Positions 15,955 through 25,236 are shown, counted from the stretch's first letter. The stretch is 64,000 nt of DNA from Sphingomonas phyllosphaerae (GCF_029623345.1 NZ_JAPYKH010000021.1:1-64000); one strand, 5' to 3'. The notes: generated by a model from the sequence alone, not told the origin. Program-made: numbers and translations.

Positions 15955-18219
15955 CTAGCGCACGATCCGCACCGGCACCGACTTGGCCGCGGGTACGTGG
16001 CTTTCCTCGGCATGATGCGCGAGCGCGATCAGCGGATTGCACTCCGGGTAATAAGCGGCGATGCAACCCGGCGGGACGTCATATTCCACCACGATCAGGT
16101 CGCCGACGCGGCGTTCGTGGTTGTCGCCCGCGTCGCTCGCCAGCGTCACCTTGTCGCCCGCGGTGAGCCCCGCGCGCGCGATGTCGTCGCGGTTCATCAG
16201 CACCACCTGGCGCGTGCCGTTGATGCCGCGGAAACGGTCCGAATAGCCGTAGATTGTGGTGTTGAACTGGTCGTTCGAGCGCAGCGTCAACAGGCGGTAG
16301 CGTCCGTCGCTGTCAGTGAAGCCGGTGGCGTTGAGCACGTCCGGCACCAGGAACTCGGCCTTGCCGCTCGTCGTCTCGAACACGCGCTCGGCCGCCTTGT
16401 TACCCTTCCAGAAGCCACCCTTTTCCTCGCGCAGCCGCTCGTTGAACCGCGCGAAGAAATGCGGGATCGCCTTGGCGATCTCGTCGCGCACCAGCGCATA
16501 GTCGCCGACCCAGGCGTCCCAGTCGATCTTCGGGTTGGGCGGCAGCAACGCCTGCGCGATCCCGGCGACGATCGCTGGTTCGGACAGCAGGTGCGGGCTC
16601 GCCGGCTCGACCTTGCCGAGCGAGGGGTGGATCACGCTGGTCGAATCCTCCATCGTCACGCGCTGCGGGCCGCTCGCCTGCAGATCCTGCTCGATCCGGC
16701 CGAGGCAGGGCAGCAGCCAGGTCTCGCCCGCGGCGGGAATGAGGTGGCTGCGGTTGAGCTTGGTGGCGATCTGCACCGACAGGTCCAGCTTGGCCCAGCC
16801 CTCCTCGAGCAGCTCGGTCTCGGGCGCGGCACGGACGAAATTGCCGCCGAGCGAGACGAACGCCTTCACCGTGCCGTCGATGATGCCGGCGCAGGCCTCG
16901 ACGGTGTCGAGGCCCTTCTCGGTCGGCGGGTCGAAGCCGTAGAGTTCCTTGAGCTTCTCGACCGGCGCCAGCTCGGTCTTCTCGGTGATGCCGACGGTGC
17001 GCTGGCCCTGGACGTTGCTGTGCCCGCGCACCGGACACACACCCGCGCCGGGCTTGCCGATATTGCCGCGGAGCAGCAGCAGGTTGACCAGCATGCGGAC
17101 GTTGTCGACGCCCTTGACGTGCTGGGTCAGCCCCATGCCGTAGATCGCCATCGTCGCGGTGGCACGCGCATACGCCTCCGCCGCCTGTTCGAGCGCCGCG
17201 CGGGTCAGCCCCGACTCACGCTCGATCTCGTCCCAGCCGGTCGCCCGCGCCTTCGCCTCGAATGTGGCGTAATCGTGCGTGTGCGCCGCGACGAAATCGT
17301 GGTCGACGTGACCGTTCTCGATCACCCATTTGGCGATGCCCATCATCGCCGCCAGGTCGCCGCCCGCCTTCACCTGGTGATATTGCGTGGCGATGGGCGT
17401 CTCGCTGCGCGTCGCCATCTCGACCGGGTTCTGCGGGTCGGTGAAGCGCTCCAGCCCGCGCTCGCGCAGCGGATTGAACACGATGATCTGCGCGCCGCGC
17501 TTGTGCACCGCCCGCAGCTGGTGGAGCATGCGCGGGCTGTTGGTGGCGACGTTCTGGCCGAAGTGCAGGATACAGTCGGTGTGGTCGAAATCCTCCAGCG
17601 TGGTGGTGCCGACCGGCACGCCGATCGCCGCCTTGAGCCCGACCGAGGTCGATTCGTGGCACATGTTCGAGCTGTCGGGCAGGTTCTGGTTGCCGTACAG
17701 CCGCGCCATCAGCTGGTACATGTACGAGGTCTCGAGGCTGGCGCGGCCCGAGGCGTAGAACACCGCCGAGCGCGGCGCGAGCGCCTTGAGCTTCGCCCCG
17801 ATCGCGGCGAACGCTTCCTCCCATGGCGCGACGACGTAGCGGTCGCTCGCGCGATCGTATTTCATCGGGTGGGTCAGCCGCCCCGCTTCCTCGAGGCGAT
17901 AGTCGCTCCAGCCACGCAGCTCGGTCAGCGCATGGGCACGGAAGAAGTCGGGGGTGACGCGCTGGCTGGTGATCTCCCAGGCGGTCGCCTTGGCGCCGTT
18001 CTCGCAGAACTCGGCGACGCTGGGCGGATTGGGCTTGGACCAGGCGCAGCTGACGCACATGAAGCCGTCGGGCTTGTTCTGCCGGGTCAGCTCGGCGGTG
18101 GTGACCGCGACGTTCTTCTCGCGCGGCACGATGTCCGCCAGCGAGCGCATCGAGCCCCAGCCGCCCGCGGGGCCGTCATAGGGCGTGAAATCGGGGCGAT
18201 CGTCGTGCTGCTTGGTCAT
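15955..18219 (-). CDS. FdhF/YdeP-family molybdopterin oxidoreductase
   Basis: A 754-residue bis-MGD enzyme of the formate-dehydrogenase-like FdhF/YdeP family. The N-terminus has CVSCAW (Cys55, Cys58) and EFCENG (Cys72), the reduced iron-sulfur motif typical of this group. LPDSSNMCHESTSVGLKA follows, with Cys187 as probable Mo ligand, then nucleotide-binding stretches such as ILHFGQNVATNSPRML and VCPVRGHSNVQGQRTVG, and a C-terminal MGD-contact domain (LLTLRSNDQFNTTIYGYSDR). There is no signal peptide, so it is cytoplasmic. Family members oxidise formate or take part in acid resistance; the substrate here is inferred, not shown. It follows fdhD by 6 bases, which supports a formate-dehydrogenase-like role. 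Confidence 0.9.
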   Translation of the reverse strand: MTKQHDDRPDFTPYDGPAGGWGSMRSLADIVPREKNVAVTTAELTRQNKPDGFMCVSCAWSKPNPPSVAEFCENGAKATAWEITSQRVTPDFFRAHALTELRGWSDYRLEEAGRLTHPMKYDRASDRYVVAPWEEAFAAIGAKLKALAPRSAVFYASGRASLETSYMYQLMARLYGNQNLPDSSNMCHESTSVGLKAAIGVPVGTTTLEDFDHTDCILHFGQNVATNSPRMLHQLRAVHKRGAQIIVFNPLRERGLERFTDPQNPVEMATRSETPIATQYHQVKAGGDLAAMMGIAKWVIENGHVDHDFVAAHTHDYATFEAKARATGWDEIERESGLTRAALEQAAEAYARATATMAIYGMGLTQHVKGVDNVRMLVNLLLLRGNIGKPGAGVCPVRGHSNVQGQRTVGITEKTELAPVEKLKELYGFDPPTEKGLDTVEACAGIIDGTVKAFVSLGGNFVRAAPETELLEEGWAKLDLSVQIATKLNRSHLIPAAGETWLLPCLGRIEQDLQASGPQRVTMEDSTSVIHPSLGKVEPASPHLLSEPAIVAGIAQALLPPNPKIDWDAWVGDYALVRDEIAKAIPHFFARFNERLREEKGGFWKGNKAAERVFETTSGKAEFLVPDVLNATGFTDSDGRYRLLTLRSNDQFNTTIYGYSDRFRGINGTRQVVLMNRDDIARAGLTAGDKVTLASDAGDNHERRVGDLIVVEYDVPPGCIAAYYPECNPLIALAHHAEESHVPAAKSVPVRIVR

Positions 18220-18225
18220 GCGCCT

Positions 18226-19008
18226 CTAACGCATGTGATCGGAAAAGAGCACCGCGTCCGACCGCGCCAGCGAGACGAGCGTCAGCCCCGCCGCGGCGGC
18301 GCGGTCGAGCGCCAGGCTGGTCGCCGCCGACACGGTCACCAGCGTCGCGCAGCCCGCCAGCGCGGCCTTCTCGACCAGCTCGTAGGAGCAGCGCGACGAG
18401 AGCAACGCGAAGCCGTCGTCCCACGCCAATCCATTGCGCGCTATCGCGCCGATCAGCTTGTCGAAGGCGTTGTGGCGGCCGACGTCCTCGCGTGCGAGCC
18501 GGATCGCACCCGTGGCATCGCACAGCATCGCGGCGTGCGCGGCGCCGGTGGCGCGATTGAGCGGCTGATGGTCGCGCATGGCGGCCAGCGCGGCGAAGAT
18601 CGCCGTGGGCGCGACCGGCGCGCCGGTGACGTGCGGCAGCGCGCGGTGGACCGAGTCGAGATTGTCCATCCCGCACAGACCGCACGAACTGTCGCTGGCG
18701 CGGCGGCGCACCCGGTCGGCCACTGCGGCGGCGCGCGCGGGCGGCACCGCGAGCCGCGCGATCACGCCCTGCGCGGTTTCGATGAGGTCGAGCGCGGCGA
18801 TCTCGCCCGCGTCGGCGACGATCCGCTCGGACAGCGCGAAGCCGGTGGCGAAATCGGCGAGATCGGCGGGAGTCGCCATCATCACCGCGTAACCGAGGCC
18901 GTTGACCTCGATCGCCACCGGATGCTCGGCGATTACCGTGCGTCGGTGCGGGGCGGCGGTGCCGTCGGCGGCGATGCGGCGGAAGTCACGGTCCATCGCC
19001 GCTGCCAT
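18226..19008 (-). CDS. fdhD: Formate dehydrogenase accessory sulfurtransferase
   Basis: A 260-residue FdhD protein. In the family it moves sulfur from IscS to the molybdenum cofactor so that formate dehydrogenase becomes active. The cysteine motif SSCGLCGM has Cys109 and Cys112, as expected of the mobile loop, and the conserved GAAHAAMLCDATG and REDVGRHNAFDKLIGA are both present. A second in-frame ATG (18996) is a possible start. Its stop is 6 bases before the molybdoenzyme start, so the accessory gene is first in the operon. Upstream lies a 202-base stretch with a relatively AT-rich patch (19066-19110) that may hold divergent promoters. Confidence 0.93.
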   Translation of the reverse strand: MAAAMDRDFRRIAADGTAAPHRRTVIAEHPVAIEVNGLGYAVMMATPADLADFATGFALSERIVADAGEIAALDLIETAQGVIARLAVPPARAAAVADRVRRRASDSSCGLCGMDNLDSVHRALPHVTGAPVAPTAIFAALAAMRDHQPLNRATGAAHAAMLCDATGAIRLAREDVGRHNAFDKLIGAIARNGLAWDDGFALLSSRCSYELVEKAALAGCATLVTVSAATSLALDRAAAAGLTLVSLARSDAVLFSDHMR

Positions 19009-19210
19009 GCCGCAGCCGCCGACGCGGCGCTAGCGCGGGAGCAGCGGCGCTCGGCCGCCGCGCGCCGTGTTGACCTAAGTAGTACTGATTCTTTTCGAGT
19101 CGCGTCGCTCTTTCTGACGAATGTTGGTGCATCGCGACCAGATGAGCGCACAATGCGAGGCGAGTCGCAGCGTATCGTGACAGAGTCTCCACAGCGGGAG
19201 GGATCACGCG

Positions 19211-19390
19211 ATGACCACGATGGACGATCTCGATTACTATCGCCGCCGCGCCGAGCAGGAGAGCCAGGCCGCGCGCCACGCGCGCGACGCGCCGATGCGA
19301 CGTCTTCACCTCGACCTCGCGTCGCGCTACGCCGAACGCATCGCCGAGGCGGAGCGGCGCGCGCCGAGACCGCGCGCGGGGGTGAACTAA
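19211..19390 (+). CDS. Small conserved hydrophilic protein
   Basis: A 59-residue protein (MTTMDDLDYYRRRAEQESQAA...). It is highly charged and predicted to be mostly helical. The YYRRRAEQE and HLDLASRYAERIAEAE heptad-like segments resemble a short protein family I associate with sphingomonads (YxRRxxExxxA...HxxLAxxY), whose function is unknown. GGGAGGGA lies 8-15 bases upstream of the ATG. A possible promoter lies in the AT-richer DNA near 19070-19110 (TTGACC at 19070). It is not homologous to its neighbours. Real-gene call is good; role unknown. Confidence 0.75.
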   Translation: MTTMDDLDYYRRRAEQESQAARHARDAPMRRLHLDLASRYAERIAEAERRAPRPRAGVN

Positions 19391-19406
19391 GCGGCGCGGT
19401 CGTCGT

Positions 19407-19426
19407 GCCCCGGCGAAGGCCGGGGC
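19407..19426. repeat. Family B palindrome
   Basis: GCCCCGGC (19407-19414), loop GAAG, GCCGGGGC (19419-19426) form a perfect 8-bp hairpin, followed by CAGTTGG and, further on, the inverted relatives GGCCTCCGCCGGGGAAC. It follows the small 59-residue gene and precedes the convergent DUF1989 gene, so it may act as a bidirectional terminator. Confidence 0.55.
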
Positions 19427-19502
19427 CCAGTTGGGCGACGGCGGCGAGTATCACCTCGACATTCCCAGCCGGACATCGGCCTCCGCCGGGGAACACGGAG
19501 GG

Positions 19503-20105
19503 TCAGGCTTCCGCCGCTCCCTCCACGCGATAGTGGATCGGCTTGAAGCTGCCGCCGTTCGACGCCGGCGCCGAGCAGGCGGTGAGCCCGATGATCAGGT
19601 CGATCTGCGCCTCGAGCGTGAGATGGTCGCCGGCTCGGCTGGTTGGCGGCAGCACCTCCAGCTTCCCGGTCGCGCCGTCGACGGGCACGTTCATGAAGCA
19701 ATTGAACGCCACCGGGATCATGTCCTCGGTGACGCCGTACGGCGCCAGCGCCTCGGCGAGGTTGCCGAAACAGCCGCGGTGCGGCGGCAGCTCGGGGTAG
19801 AAATGGTGGAACGTGTCGTAGGAGCAGGGCGTCAGCAGGAAGTCGTGCTGCCCGACCGTGTCCTCGACGATCGCCAGCATCGGCCGCGAGCGATTCGAGT
19901 AGAGCAGGTGGCCGGCGGTGAGCCGGATCGTCTCGGCATAGTCGAAGGTGCGCCCGGAGGAGATCACCTCGCGCACGTCCTCGGCATTGTACGCCAGCAG
20001 GTCCGCCACCTGGACGCCGCGCGGGTCGATCACGGTGAGCCGCTGACCCGCCAGCAAGCGGAAGGCGGTGCCGCTGCGCGGCGCGATCTCGATCGTCTCG
20101 CTCAC
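19503..20105 (-). CDS. DUF1989 (urea carboxylase-associated family) protein
   Basis: A 200-residue protein of the DUF1989 family, which accompanies urea carboxylase and other small-nitrogen-compound pathways. Visible conserved parts are VIDPRGVQVADLLAYNAEDVREVIS near the N-terminus, SNRSRPMLAIVEDTVGQHD, TPCSYDTFHHFYP, HRGCFGNL and VAFNCFMNVPVD. The Cys/His-containing stretches could hold a metal, but this is inference. The GTG start at 20105 overlaps the TGA of the upstream YqcI/YcgG gene (GTGA), so the two are translationally coupled. No urea carboxylase or allophanate hydrolase gene is in the window. Confidence 0.88.
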   Translation of the reverse strand: MSETIEIAPRSGTAFRLLAGQRLTVIDPRGVQVADLLAYNAEDVREVISSGRTFDYAETIRLTAGHLLYSNRSRPMLAIVEDTVGQHDFLLTPCSYDTFHHFYPELPPHRGCFGNLAEALAPYGVTEDMIPVAFNCFMNVPVDGATGKLEVLPPTSRAGDHLTLEAQIDLIIGLTACSAPASNGGSFKPIHYRVEGAAEA

Positions 20106-20815
20106 GCGGGATCGCTCCCGCCGGCATAGTGGAACGGGCAGCGCCACGCGCCATCGACGACCCGCCCACTATACTGGCGCGCCTCGCTCAGCTCGCCGTG
20201 GCGTGCCAGCATCGGGTTGCGCGAACCCGCCACTTTCTCGTCGCGCACCATGATCGCTTCGCGCATCGTCTCGTAGCGGCCATCGGCGCGCAGCTGCTCG
20301 AACTGGTCGTGCAGGTTGAACACCAACGTCGGCCGCGCGAAGCGCCGCGCCGGGCGCGAGGCATTGGGGTGGAGCCCGACGACGAAGAAGGCCTCGCCGC
20401 CGAAGCTCAGCGAGAAATGCGGGCTGTCGGGATCGTGGCTGACGCGACCGTCATAGGACTGCCCGCGCCACACGTCCTTGTCGGAGATCGACTGGATGCG
20501 CTTCCACAGCGCTGCCTCGAAGGCGGGCTCGTCGAGTTCGTTGGGTCCCTCGAACACCACGGCATAGCTGCGGAACAACGTCGGCTCGACGCGGTAGGCG
20601 GCGGCGAAGCGGACCAGCCCGTCGTGGATGCGCAGGTCGTCCCACGCGCTGTCGAGGCGCGAGCAGGCGAGCACGTCGAGCGTCCCGCGCGCGAGCGCCG
20701 CCTTGGCGCCGACGCAGGGAAAGGAGCGCTCGGCGACATGGCCGTGGAGGAGAGTCTCGAGCTCCTCCTGGGCCTGGTGGGTCCAGCGGAACAACGGTGT
20801 GGCGGGAGCGGGCAT
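20102..20815 (-). CDS. YqcI/YcgG-family (GntA-like) haem-dependent N-oxygenase candidate
   Basis: A 237-residue protein of the YqcI/YcgG family, whose characterised member GntA is the haem-dependent N-hydroxylase of guanitoxin biosynthesis. Matching parts are SFPCVGAKAAL (31-41), SYAVVFEGP (83-91), EAFFVVGLHPNASRPARRF (141-159) and FNLHDQFEQLR (167-177). It probably oxidises the nitrogen of a guanidino or amino compound in the cytoplasm; the substrate is not known. ATG 20815 is upstream of the first conserved stretch. It is the first gene of a coupled pair with the DUF1989 gene. Family call is strong, chemistry is inferred from one characterised relative. Confidence 0.85.
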   Translation of the reverse strand: MPAPATPLFRWTHQAQEELETLLHGHVAERSFPCVGAKAALARGTLDVLACSRLDSAWDDLRIHDGLVRFAAAYRVEPTLFRSYAVVFEGPNELDEPAFEAALWKRIQSISDKDVWRGQSYDGRVSHDPDSPHFSLSFGGEAFFVVGLHPNASRPARRFARPTLVFNLHDQFEQLRADGRYETMREAIMVRDEKVAGSRNPMLARHGELSEARQYSGRVVDGAWRCPFHYAGGSDPA

Positions 20816-21022
20816 AGGGTCGAGGATACGGGTGGCGCCGATGAAACGTTCCGCCGAATCAAACTGATGCGGATCAATGGAGGAGGTTTGGAGCCGGAGT
20901 ACGGTCGGCCGCGATGCTTCCTTTATTCGTCGTCATAATGGACCAAGTCCGGGATGGCGCCGAGTGAGGTGGCGTGGGTCACCGCGAACCACTCGCGTCG
21001 CGCTCTCCGCCGCGAGTGCCCC

Positions 21023-22078
21023 TCAGAAACTATAGACCAGCGACAATCGACTGAGCGTGTCGGTGCTGAGCCGTTCGTCGCGCGGCTCGCTCTCATATTG
21101 CACGGTGTAGGAGAATTTCGCCGATAGCGGGCCGAGCAATTTGGCCTCAAGCGCGCTGACGCTGCGTACCGTGCTGTTGTAATGTTCGAGATAGGCCGAG
21201 GCTTCCTGGCTCAGTCGCAGGCCGCCGATCAGCGTCCAGTTGAGATTCATGCTGCCGCGCGCGGCGAGGCTGCTCTGCATGAAATCGTCGGTGAAATCGG
21301 TCTGGCGGAAGGCGGGGCCGGCCTCGAGGTCGAGCGTCAGCCCGGAGCGGCGAAACACGCCGTAGCCAGCGCCGACCGAGACCGCGTAGCGGCTGACATA
21401 GCCGAGGAAGCGATCCGACTCATAGCCGAGATTGCCGTAGATATAGGCGCGGTCGCTGACCTTGTAGTTGGGCTGGTAGCCGAAGGTGTAGCGCTCGCGG
21501 CTGGTGACGCCGTCGGTGCGCTGGAAGTCGGCCTGGCCGAGCAGCCGGTGGCGCCAGCGCAGCCCCTCGCGGGTGAGGTCGGCCGAGCCGGTCAGCCCGG
21601 TGATGTTCGAGTTGCCGGTGGAGATGAACCCGCCCGCCTCGGCCTTGCCGGTCCACAACTCGAACGCGCTCGCCTGCTGCAACCGCTCGTCGTGCGCGCG
21701 CGCGCGCGCGGTGCGCCAGTCGCTCGCCTGGCGCAGCACCAGGTCGGCCGAGCCGGGGTCGCCCGCGCGCGCATATTTGACGATGGTGGCGACCCCGGCC
21801 TCGTCGTTGGCCGCGATCGCGGCGTCGAGCATGGCGCGAATCTCGGGCGGGATCGTCGGGCCGGGGATCTTGGCGAGGCTCACGCCGACATCGCCGAGCG
21901 TCGGCGGGGGCACCTCGGGTTCGGGTGCCTCGACCATCACCGGGGGCAATTCGAGCTCGGGCAGGCGCAGCGTGCCGCGGGCACGGCGCGCCGCGCGGCG
22001 GTTCTTCGCCTGTGCGAGCGGCGCCGCGGGGGCGGCGGGGGCGGCGAGCGTGAGGGCGGAGAGCGTGAGCAGGATCAT
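21023..22078 (-). CDS. DUF481 (YdiY-like) outer-membrane protein
   Basis: A 351-residue exported protein. The short hydrophobic start (MILLTLSALTLAAPAAPAAPLAQA) is a signal peptide. A basic/Pro-rich spacer and a helical segment (about 60-130) follow. The C-terminal half is DUF481, with WTGKAEAGGFISTGNSNITGL, YGNLGYESDRFLGYVSRYAVSVGAGYGV and a terminal beta-strand LSLVYSF ending in Phe. Family members are salt-inducible putative outer-membrane proteins of unknown transport function. It is transcribed away from the TorF porin gene, and the 368-base gap between them holds both promoters. Confidence 0.88.
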   Translation of the reverse strand: MILLTLSALTLAAPAAPAAPLAQAKNRRAARRARGTLRLPELELPPVMVEAPEPEVPPPTLGDVGVSLAKIPGPTIPPEIRAMLDAAIAANDEAGVATIVKYARAGDPGSADLVLRQASDWRTARARAHDERLQQASAFELWTGKAEAGGFISTGNSNITGLTGSADLTREGLRWRHRLLGQADFQRTDGVTSRERYTFGYQPNYKVSDRAYIYGNLGYESDRFLGYVSRYAVSVGAGYGVFRRSGLTLDLEAGPAFRQTDFTDDFMQSSLAARGSMNLNWTLIGGLRLSQEASAYLEHYNSTVRSVSALEAKLLGPLSAKFSYTVQYESEPRDERLSTDTLSRLSLVYSF

Positions 22079-22446
22079 CGGGTGCGATCGATACCGGTAT
22101 CAGTGCGCGGTCACGCGCGGCGGAGTGAGCTGACGATGCTGCCGACGTTCATCTTTTCTACCTCCCGAGGTCCGCGCGCAGTGACGCCGAGCGCGCTGCG
22201 GCGCCTTGTCCCGCACCCGTGCGGGACCGGTCGGGCGACACCGACCTTCGTGCGACAGGGCAGCGCATAGAGAGGCTTGGCCGCGGGTGGAAGGGTGCCG
22301 CGCGTGGCGGCGCGACGAAGCGCGCGCTATATGCCGGCTATACGCGGTTTCGCCCGATCGATCTCGCCTTGCTACGGTCGCTGCGCCTAATCGACCTGCC
22401 TTGAAGGCACTGTCGCGTGACGGTGTCGCCTCGGGGAATCAGACCG
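22079..22446. other. Divergent intergenic region before the porin-kdp operon
   Basis: No gene supported. It contains the hairpin GTCCCGCAC/GTGCGGGAC with a 2-base loop at 22208-22227. A related stretch, GTCCCGCCCGAACGTGCGGGAC, occurs at about 3462-3483 upstream of the aldo/keto reductase gene. An AT-richer patch (ATCTTTTCTACC, about 22151-22162) may be part of the DUF481 promoter. Both outer-membrane genes should be controlled from here. Confidence 0.45.
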
Positions 22447-23319
22447 ATGAAGTTGCTTCAAGCGGCCGCGCTCGCCGCCATGGCCGGCGCGCCGCTCGCC
22501 GCCAGCGCGCAGTCGACGGCCGATCAGAAAGCCGACACCACCGCCGCGCCGACTTCGCCGATCACCGTCAGCGGCGCCGCCACGATCGCGTCCGACTATC
22601 GCTTTCGCGGCGTATCGCAGAGCGACCGGCAGATGGCGGTGCAGGGCGGGATCACCGTCGCGCACGAGAGCGGGCTTTATGTCGGCACCTGGGCCTCGAA
22701 TCTTGCGGGCTGGGGCACGTTCGGCGGGGCGAACATGGAGCTCGACCTGATCGGCGGCTACAAGGCGAGACTGGCCGACAATGCCGCGCTCGACGTCGGG
22801 CTGACCTGGTACCTGTACCCCGGCGGCGCCGACAAGACCGACTTTGCCGAGCCCTATGTCAAGCTGAGCGGCACGGCCGGACCGGCGACGCTGACCGCCG
22901 GCGCGGCCTATGCGCCCAAGCAGCAGGCGATCGGGCGCTGGTACCGCACCGGCGCCGATGCCGCGGCGGGCGTCTACACCGATCCCGGCGCCAAGGACGA
23001 CAACCTCTATCTCTGGGGTGACGGCGCACTGGCGCTCGCGGGCACGCCGCTCACCGCCAAGGCGCATATCGGTCATAGCTGGGGGCAGGCCGGGCTCGGC
23101 CCCAACGCCACCGCGGTGGCGCCGACCGGCTCCTATTGGGACTGGTCGCTCGGCGCCGACGCGACCTGGCGCAACCTGACCTTGGGCCTGAGCTACGTCG
23201 ACACCGACCTCTCGGACCGGTCGTCGGCCTATCTGCGGCCGAGCTTCAGCAAGGGGCAGGACGGCACCGGCAGCATCGCCGGCGGCACCGTCCTGGCCGC
23301 GCTGACCGCCGCCTTCTGA
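22447..23319 (+). CDS. TorF-family putative porin
   Basis: A 290-residue outer-membrane protein. The signal peptide MKLLQAAALAAMAGAPLAASAQ ends at ASA-Q. The mature part opens with ITVSGAATIASDYRFRGVSQSDRQMAVQGGI, the hallmark of the TorF porin family, and continues as aromatic-rich beta-strands ending in Phe. I use ATG 22447 (MKLLQ); an upstream GTG would add ten non-signal residues. It lies 15 bases before a 27-residue membrane-protein gene and directly upstream of kdpFABC on the same strand, so it may be coexpressed with potassium uptake. Confidence 0.9.
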   Translation: MKLLQAAALAAMAGAPLAASAQSTADQKADTTAAPTSPITVSGAATIASDYRFRGVSQSDRQMAVQGGITVAHESGLYVGTWASNLAGWGTFGGANMELDLIGGYKARLADNAALDVGLTWYLYPGGADKTDFAEPYVKLSGTAGPATLTAGAAYAPKQQAIGRWYRTGADAAAGVYTDPGAKDDNLYLWGDGALALAGTPLTAKAHIGHSWGQAGLGPNATAVAPTGSYWDWSLGADATWRNLTLGLSYVDTDLSDRSSAYLRPSFSKGQDGTGSIAGGTVLAALTAAF

Positions 23320-23334
23320 CACGGGAGAGATGAG

Positions 23335-23418
23335 ATGCAGGACCTGCTCTGGGTCGCGATCATGGTCGGGCTGGTGGCGCTGACGCTCGCCTATGTCCGC
23401 CTGTGCGACAACGCCTGA
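23335..23418 (+). CDS. 27-residue membrane microprotein in the kdp operon
   Basis: MQDLLWVAIMVGLVALTLAYVRLCDNA: one membrane helix (about 3-20) and a short C-terminal tail with Cys24. It sits between the porin gene and kdpF, 11 bases before kdpF, with GGGAGAG about 8 bases upstream of the ATG. Similar tiny proteins occur at the head of kdp operons in other alphaproteobacteria, from memory. It may be a regulatory or stabilising peptide of the Kdp ATPase. Confidence 0.65.
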   Translation: MQDLLWVAIMVGLVALTLAYVRLCDNA

Positions 23419-23429
23419 GGAGACGCGAC

Positions 23430-23519
23430 ATGACGCTCGACCTCTGGCTGGCCGCGCTCACCGCGCTCGGCCTCCTCGTCTACCTGGTGGCGGTGCTGCT
23501 CCGCCCCGAACGCTTCTGA
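23430..23519 (+). CDS. kdpF: K+-transporting ATPase KdpF subunit
   Basis: A 29-residue single-helix protein, [29 protein letters not shown]. The ending [14 protein letters not shown] is the KdpF signature. KdpF is a lipid-like stabiliser at the KdpA-KdpB interface of the high-affinity potassium pump in the inner membrane. It lies 13 bases upstream of kdpA, with GGAGACG just before its ATG. Too short for standard gene finders but unmistakable by sequence and place. Confidence 0.92.
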   Translation: MTLDLWLAALTALGLLVYLVAVLLRPERF

Positions 23520-23532
23520 AGGAGGCGGTGCG

Positions 23533-25236
23533 ATGACCTTGCAGGGCTGGTTCCTGATCCTCGCCTTCACCGGCGTGCTGCTCGCGCTGACCAAGCCGGT
23601 CGGCCTGTGGCTGTTCGCTTTGTACGAGGGGCGGCGCACGCCGCTCCACCCCGTGCTCGGTCCGGTCGAGCGCGGTTTCTACGCGCTCGCCGGGGTCGAC
23701 CCGGACGAGGAGCAGGGGTGGCGTCGCTACGCGCTCCACATGCTGCTCTTCAACGTCGCGCTGATGCTGTTCACTTACGCCGTGCTGCGGCTCCAGGCGG
23801 TGTTGCCGCTCAACCCGCAGGGGCTGGGGGCGGTGGGCGAGCATCTGGCGTTCAACACCGCGATCAGCTTCACCGCCAACACCAACTGGCAGAGCTACGG
23901 CGGCGAGAGCACCATGTCGAACCTCAGCCAGATGCTGGGGCTGACGATCCACAACTTCCTCTCCGCGGCGACCGGCACCGCGCTCGCCTTCGCACTGTTC
24001 CGCGGCTTCGCGCGGCGCGAGACCAAGACGATCGGCAACTTCTGGGCCGACGTCACGCGGATCACGCTCTACCTGCTGCTGCCGCTCTGCGTCGCGATCA
24101 CACTCTTCTACATTGCCAGTGGCGTGCCGCAGACGCTCGCCGGCGTCGTCGACGTCCAGACGCTGGAGGGCGCGCGCCAATCGATCCTGCTCGGGCCGGT
24201 GGCCAGCCAGGAAGCGATCAAGATGCTCGGCACCAACGGCGGCGGCTTCTTCAACGCCAACTCGGCGCATCCGTTCGAGAACCCGACCGCGCTGACCAAC
24301 TTCGTGCAGATGCTGTCGATCTTCCTGCTCGGCGCCGGGCTGACCTGGACCTTCGGCAAGGCGGTGGGCAACACGCGGCAGGGCTGGGCGATCCTGGCGG
24401 CGATGATGATCCTGTTCCTCGCCGGCACCGCGGCGACCTATGCCGCCGAGGCGGCGGGCAATCCCGTGCTCCACCAGCTCGGCGTCGCGGGCGGCAACAT
24501 GGAGGGCAAGGAGGCGCGCTTCGGCATCGCCGCCTCGGCGCTGTTCTCGGTCGTCACCACCGCGGCCTCGTGCGGCGCGGTCAACGCGATGCACGACAGC
24601 TTCACCGCGCTGGGCGGGCTGATCCCGCTGTTCAACATGCAGCTCGGCGAGGTCGTCGTCGGCGGCGTCGGCGCGGGGATCTACGGCTTCCTGCTGTTTG
24701 CGATCCTGGCGGTGTTCGTCGCCGGGCTGATGGTCGGGCGCACGCCCGAGTACGTCGGCAAGAAGATCGAGAGCCGCGAGGTGAAGCTGGCGGTGCTGGC
24801 GATCGCGGTGCTGCCGCTCGTCATCCTCGGCTTCACCGCCTTGTCGTCGGTGCTGCAGCAGGGGCTGGCCGGGCCGCTCAACAAGGGGCCGCACGGCTTC
24901 TCGGAGATCCTCTACGCCTTCACCAGCGCGGTGGCGAACAACGGCTCCGCCTTCGCCGGGCTGACCGCCAATACGCCTTATTACGACGGGCTGCTCGGCG
25001 TCGCGATGTGGATCGGGCGGTTCTTCATCATCGTGCCGATGCTCGCCATCGCGGGCAGCCTCGCTGCCAAGAAGTACACGCCGGAGAGCGCGGGCTCGTT
25101 CCCGACCACCGGCGGCCTGTGGGTCGGGCTGCTCGTCGGGATCATCCTGATCCTGGGCGGCCTCACCTTCCTGCCGAGCCTCGCGCTCGGCCCGATCGCC
25201 GATCATCTCGCGATGATCCGCGGCCAGCTGTTCTGA
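23533..25236 (+). CDS. kdpA: K+-transporting ATPase channel subunit KdpA
   Basis: A 567-residue inner-membrane subunit that holds the potassium selectivity filter and passes K+ to KdpB. About ten membrane helices. Filter-like repeats include [22 protein letters not shown] (residues about 115-136), [35 protein letters not shown] and [21 protein letters not shown], all standard KdpA landmarks. Length matches the family. AGGAGGCG precedes the ATG. It lies between kdpF and kdpB with gaps of 13 bases each. Nothing unusual in it. Confidence 0.98.
   Translation: MTLQGWFLILAFTGVLLALTKPVGLWLFALYEGRRTPLHPVLGPVERGFYALAGVDPDEEQGWRRYALHMLLFNVALMLFTYAVLRLQAVLPLNPQGLGAVGEHLAFNTAISFTANTNWQSYGGESTMSNLSQMLGLTIHNFLSAATGTALAFALFRGFARRETKTIGNFWADVTRITLYLLLPLCVAITLFYIASGVPQTLAGVVDVQTLEGARQSILLGPVASQEAIKMLGTNGGGFFNANSAHPFENPTALTNFVQMLSIFLLGAGLTWTFGKAVGNTRQGWAILAAMMILFLAGTAATYAAEAAGNPVLHQLGVAGGNMEGKEARFGIAASALFSVVTTAASCGAVNAMHDSFTALGGLIPLFNMQLGEVVVGGVGAGIYGFLLFAILAVFVAGLMVGRTPEYVGKKIESREVKLAVLAIAVLPLVILGFTALSSVLQQGLAGPLNKGPHGFSEILYAFTSAVANNGSAFAGLTANTPYYDGLLGVAMWIGRFFIIVPMLAIAGSLAAKKYTPESAGSFPTTGGLWVGLLVGIILILGGLTFLPSLALGPIADHLAMIRGQLF

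Noticed and set aside
15997..19533. Very long plus-strand open frame opposite fdhD and the molybdoenzyme gene
   Set aside because: Antisense to well-supported genes; the translation is Arg/Ala-rich with no family motif.
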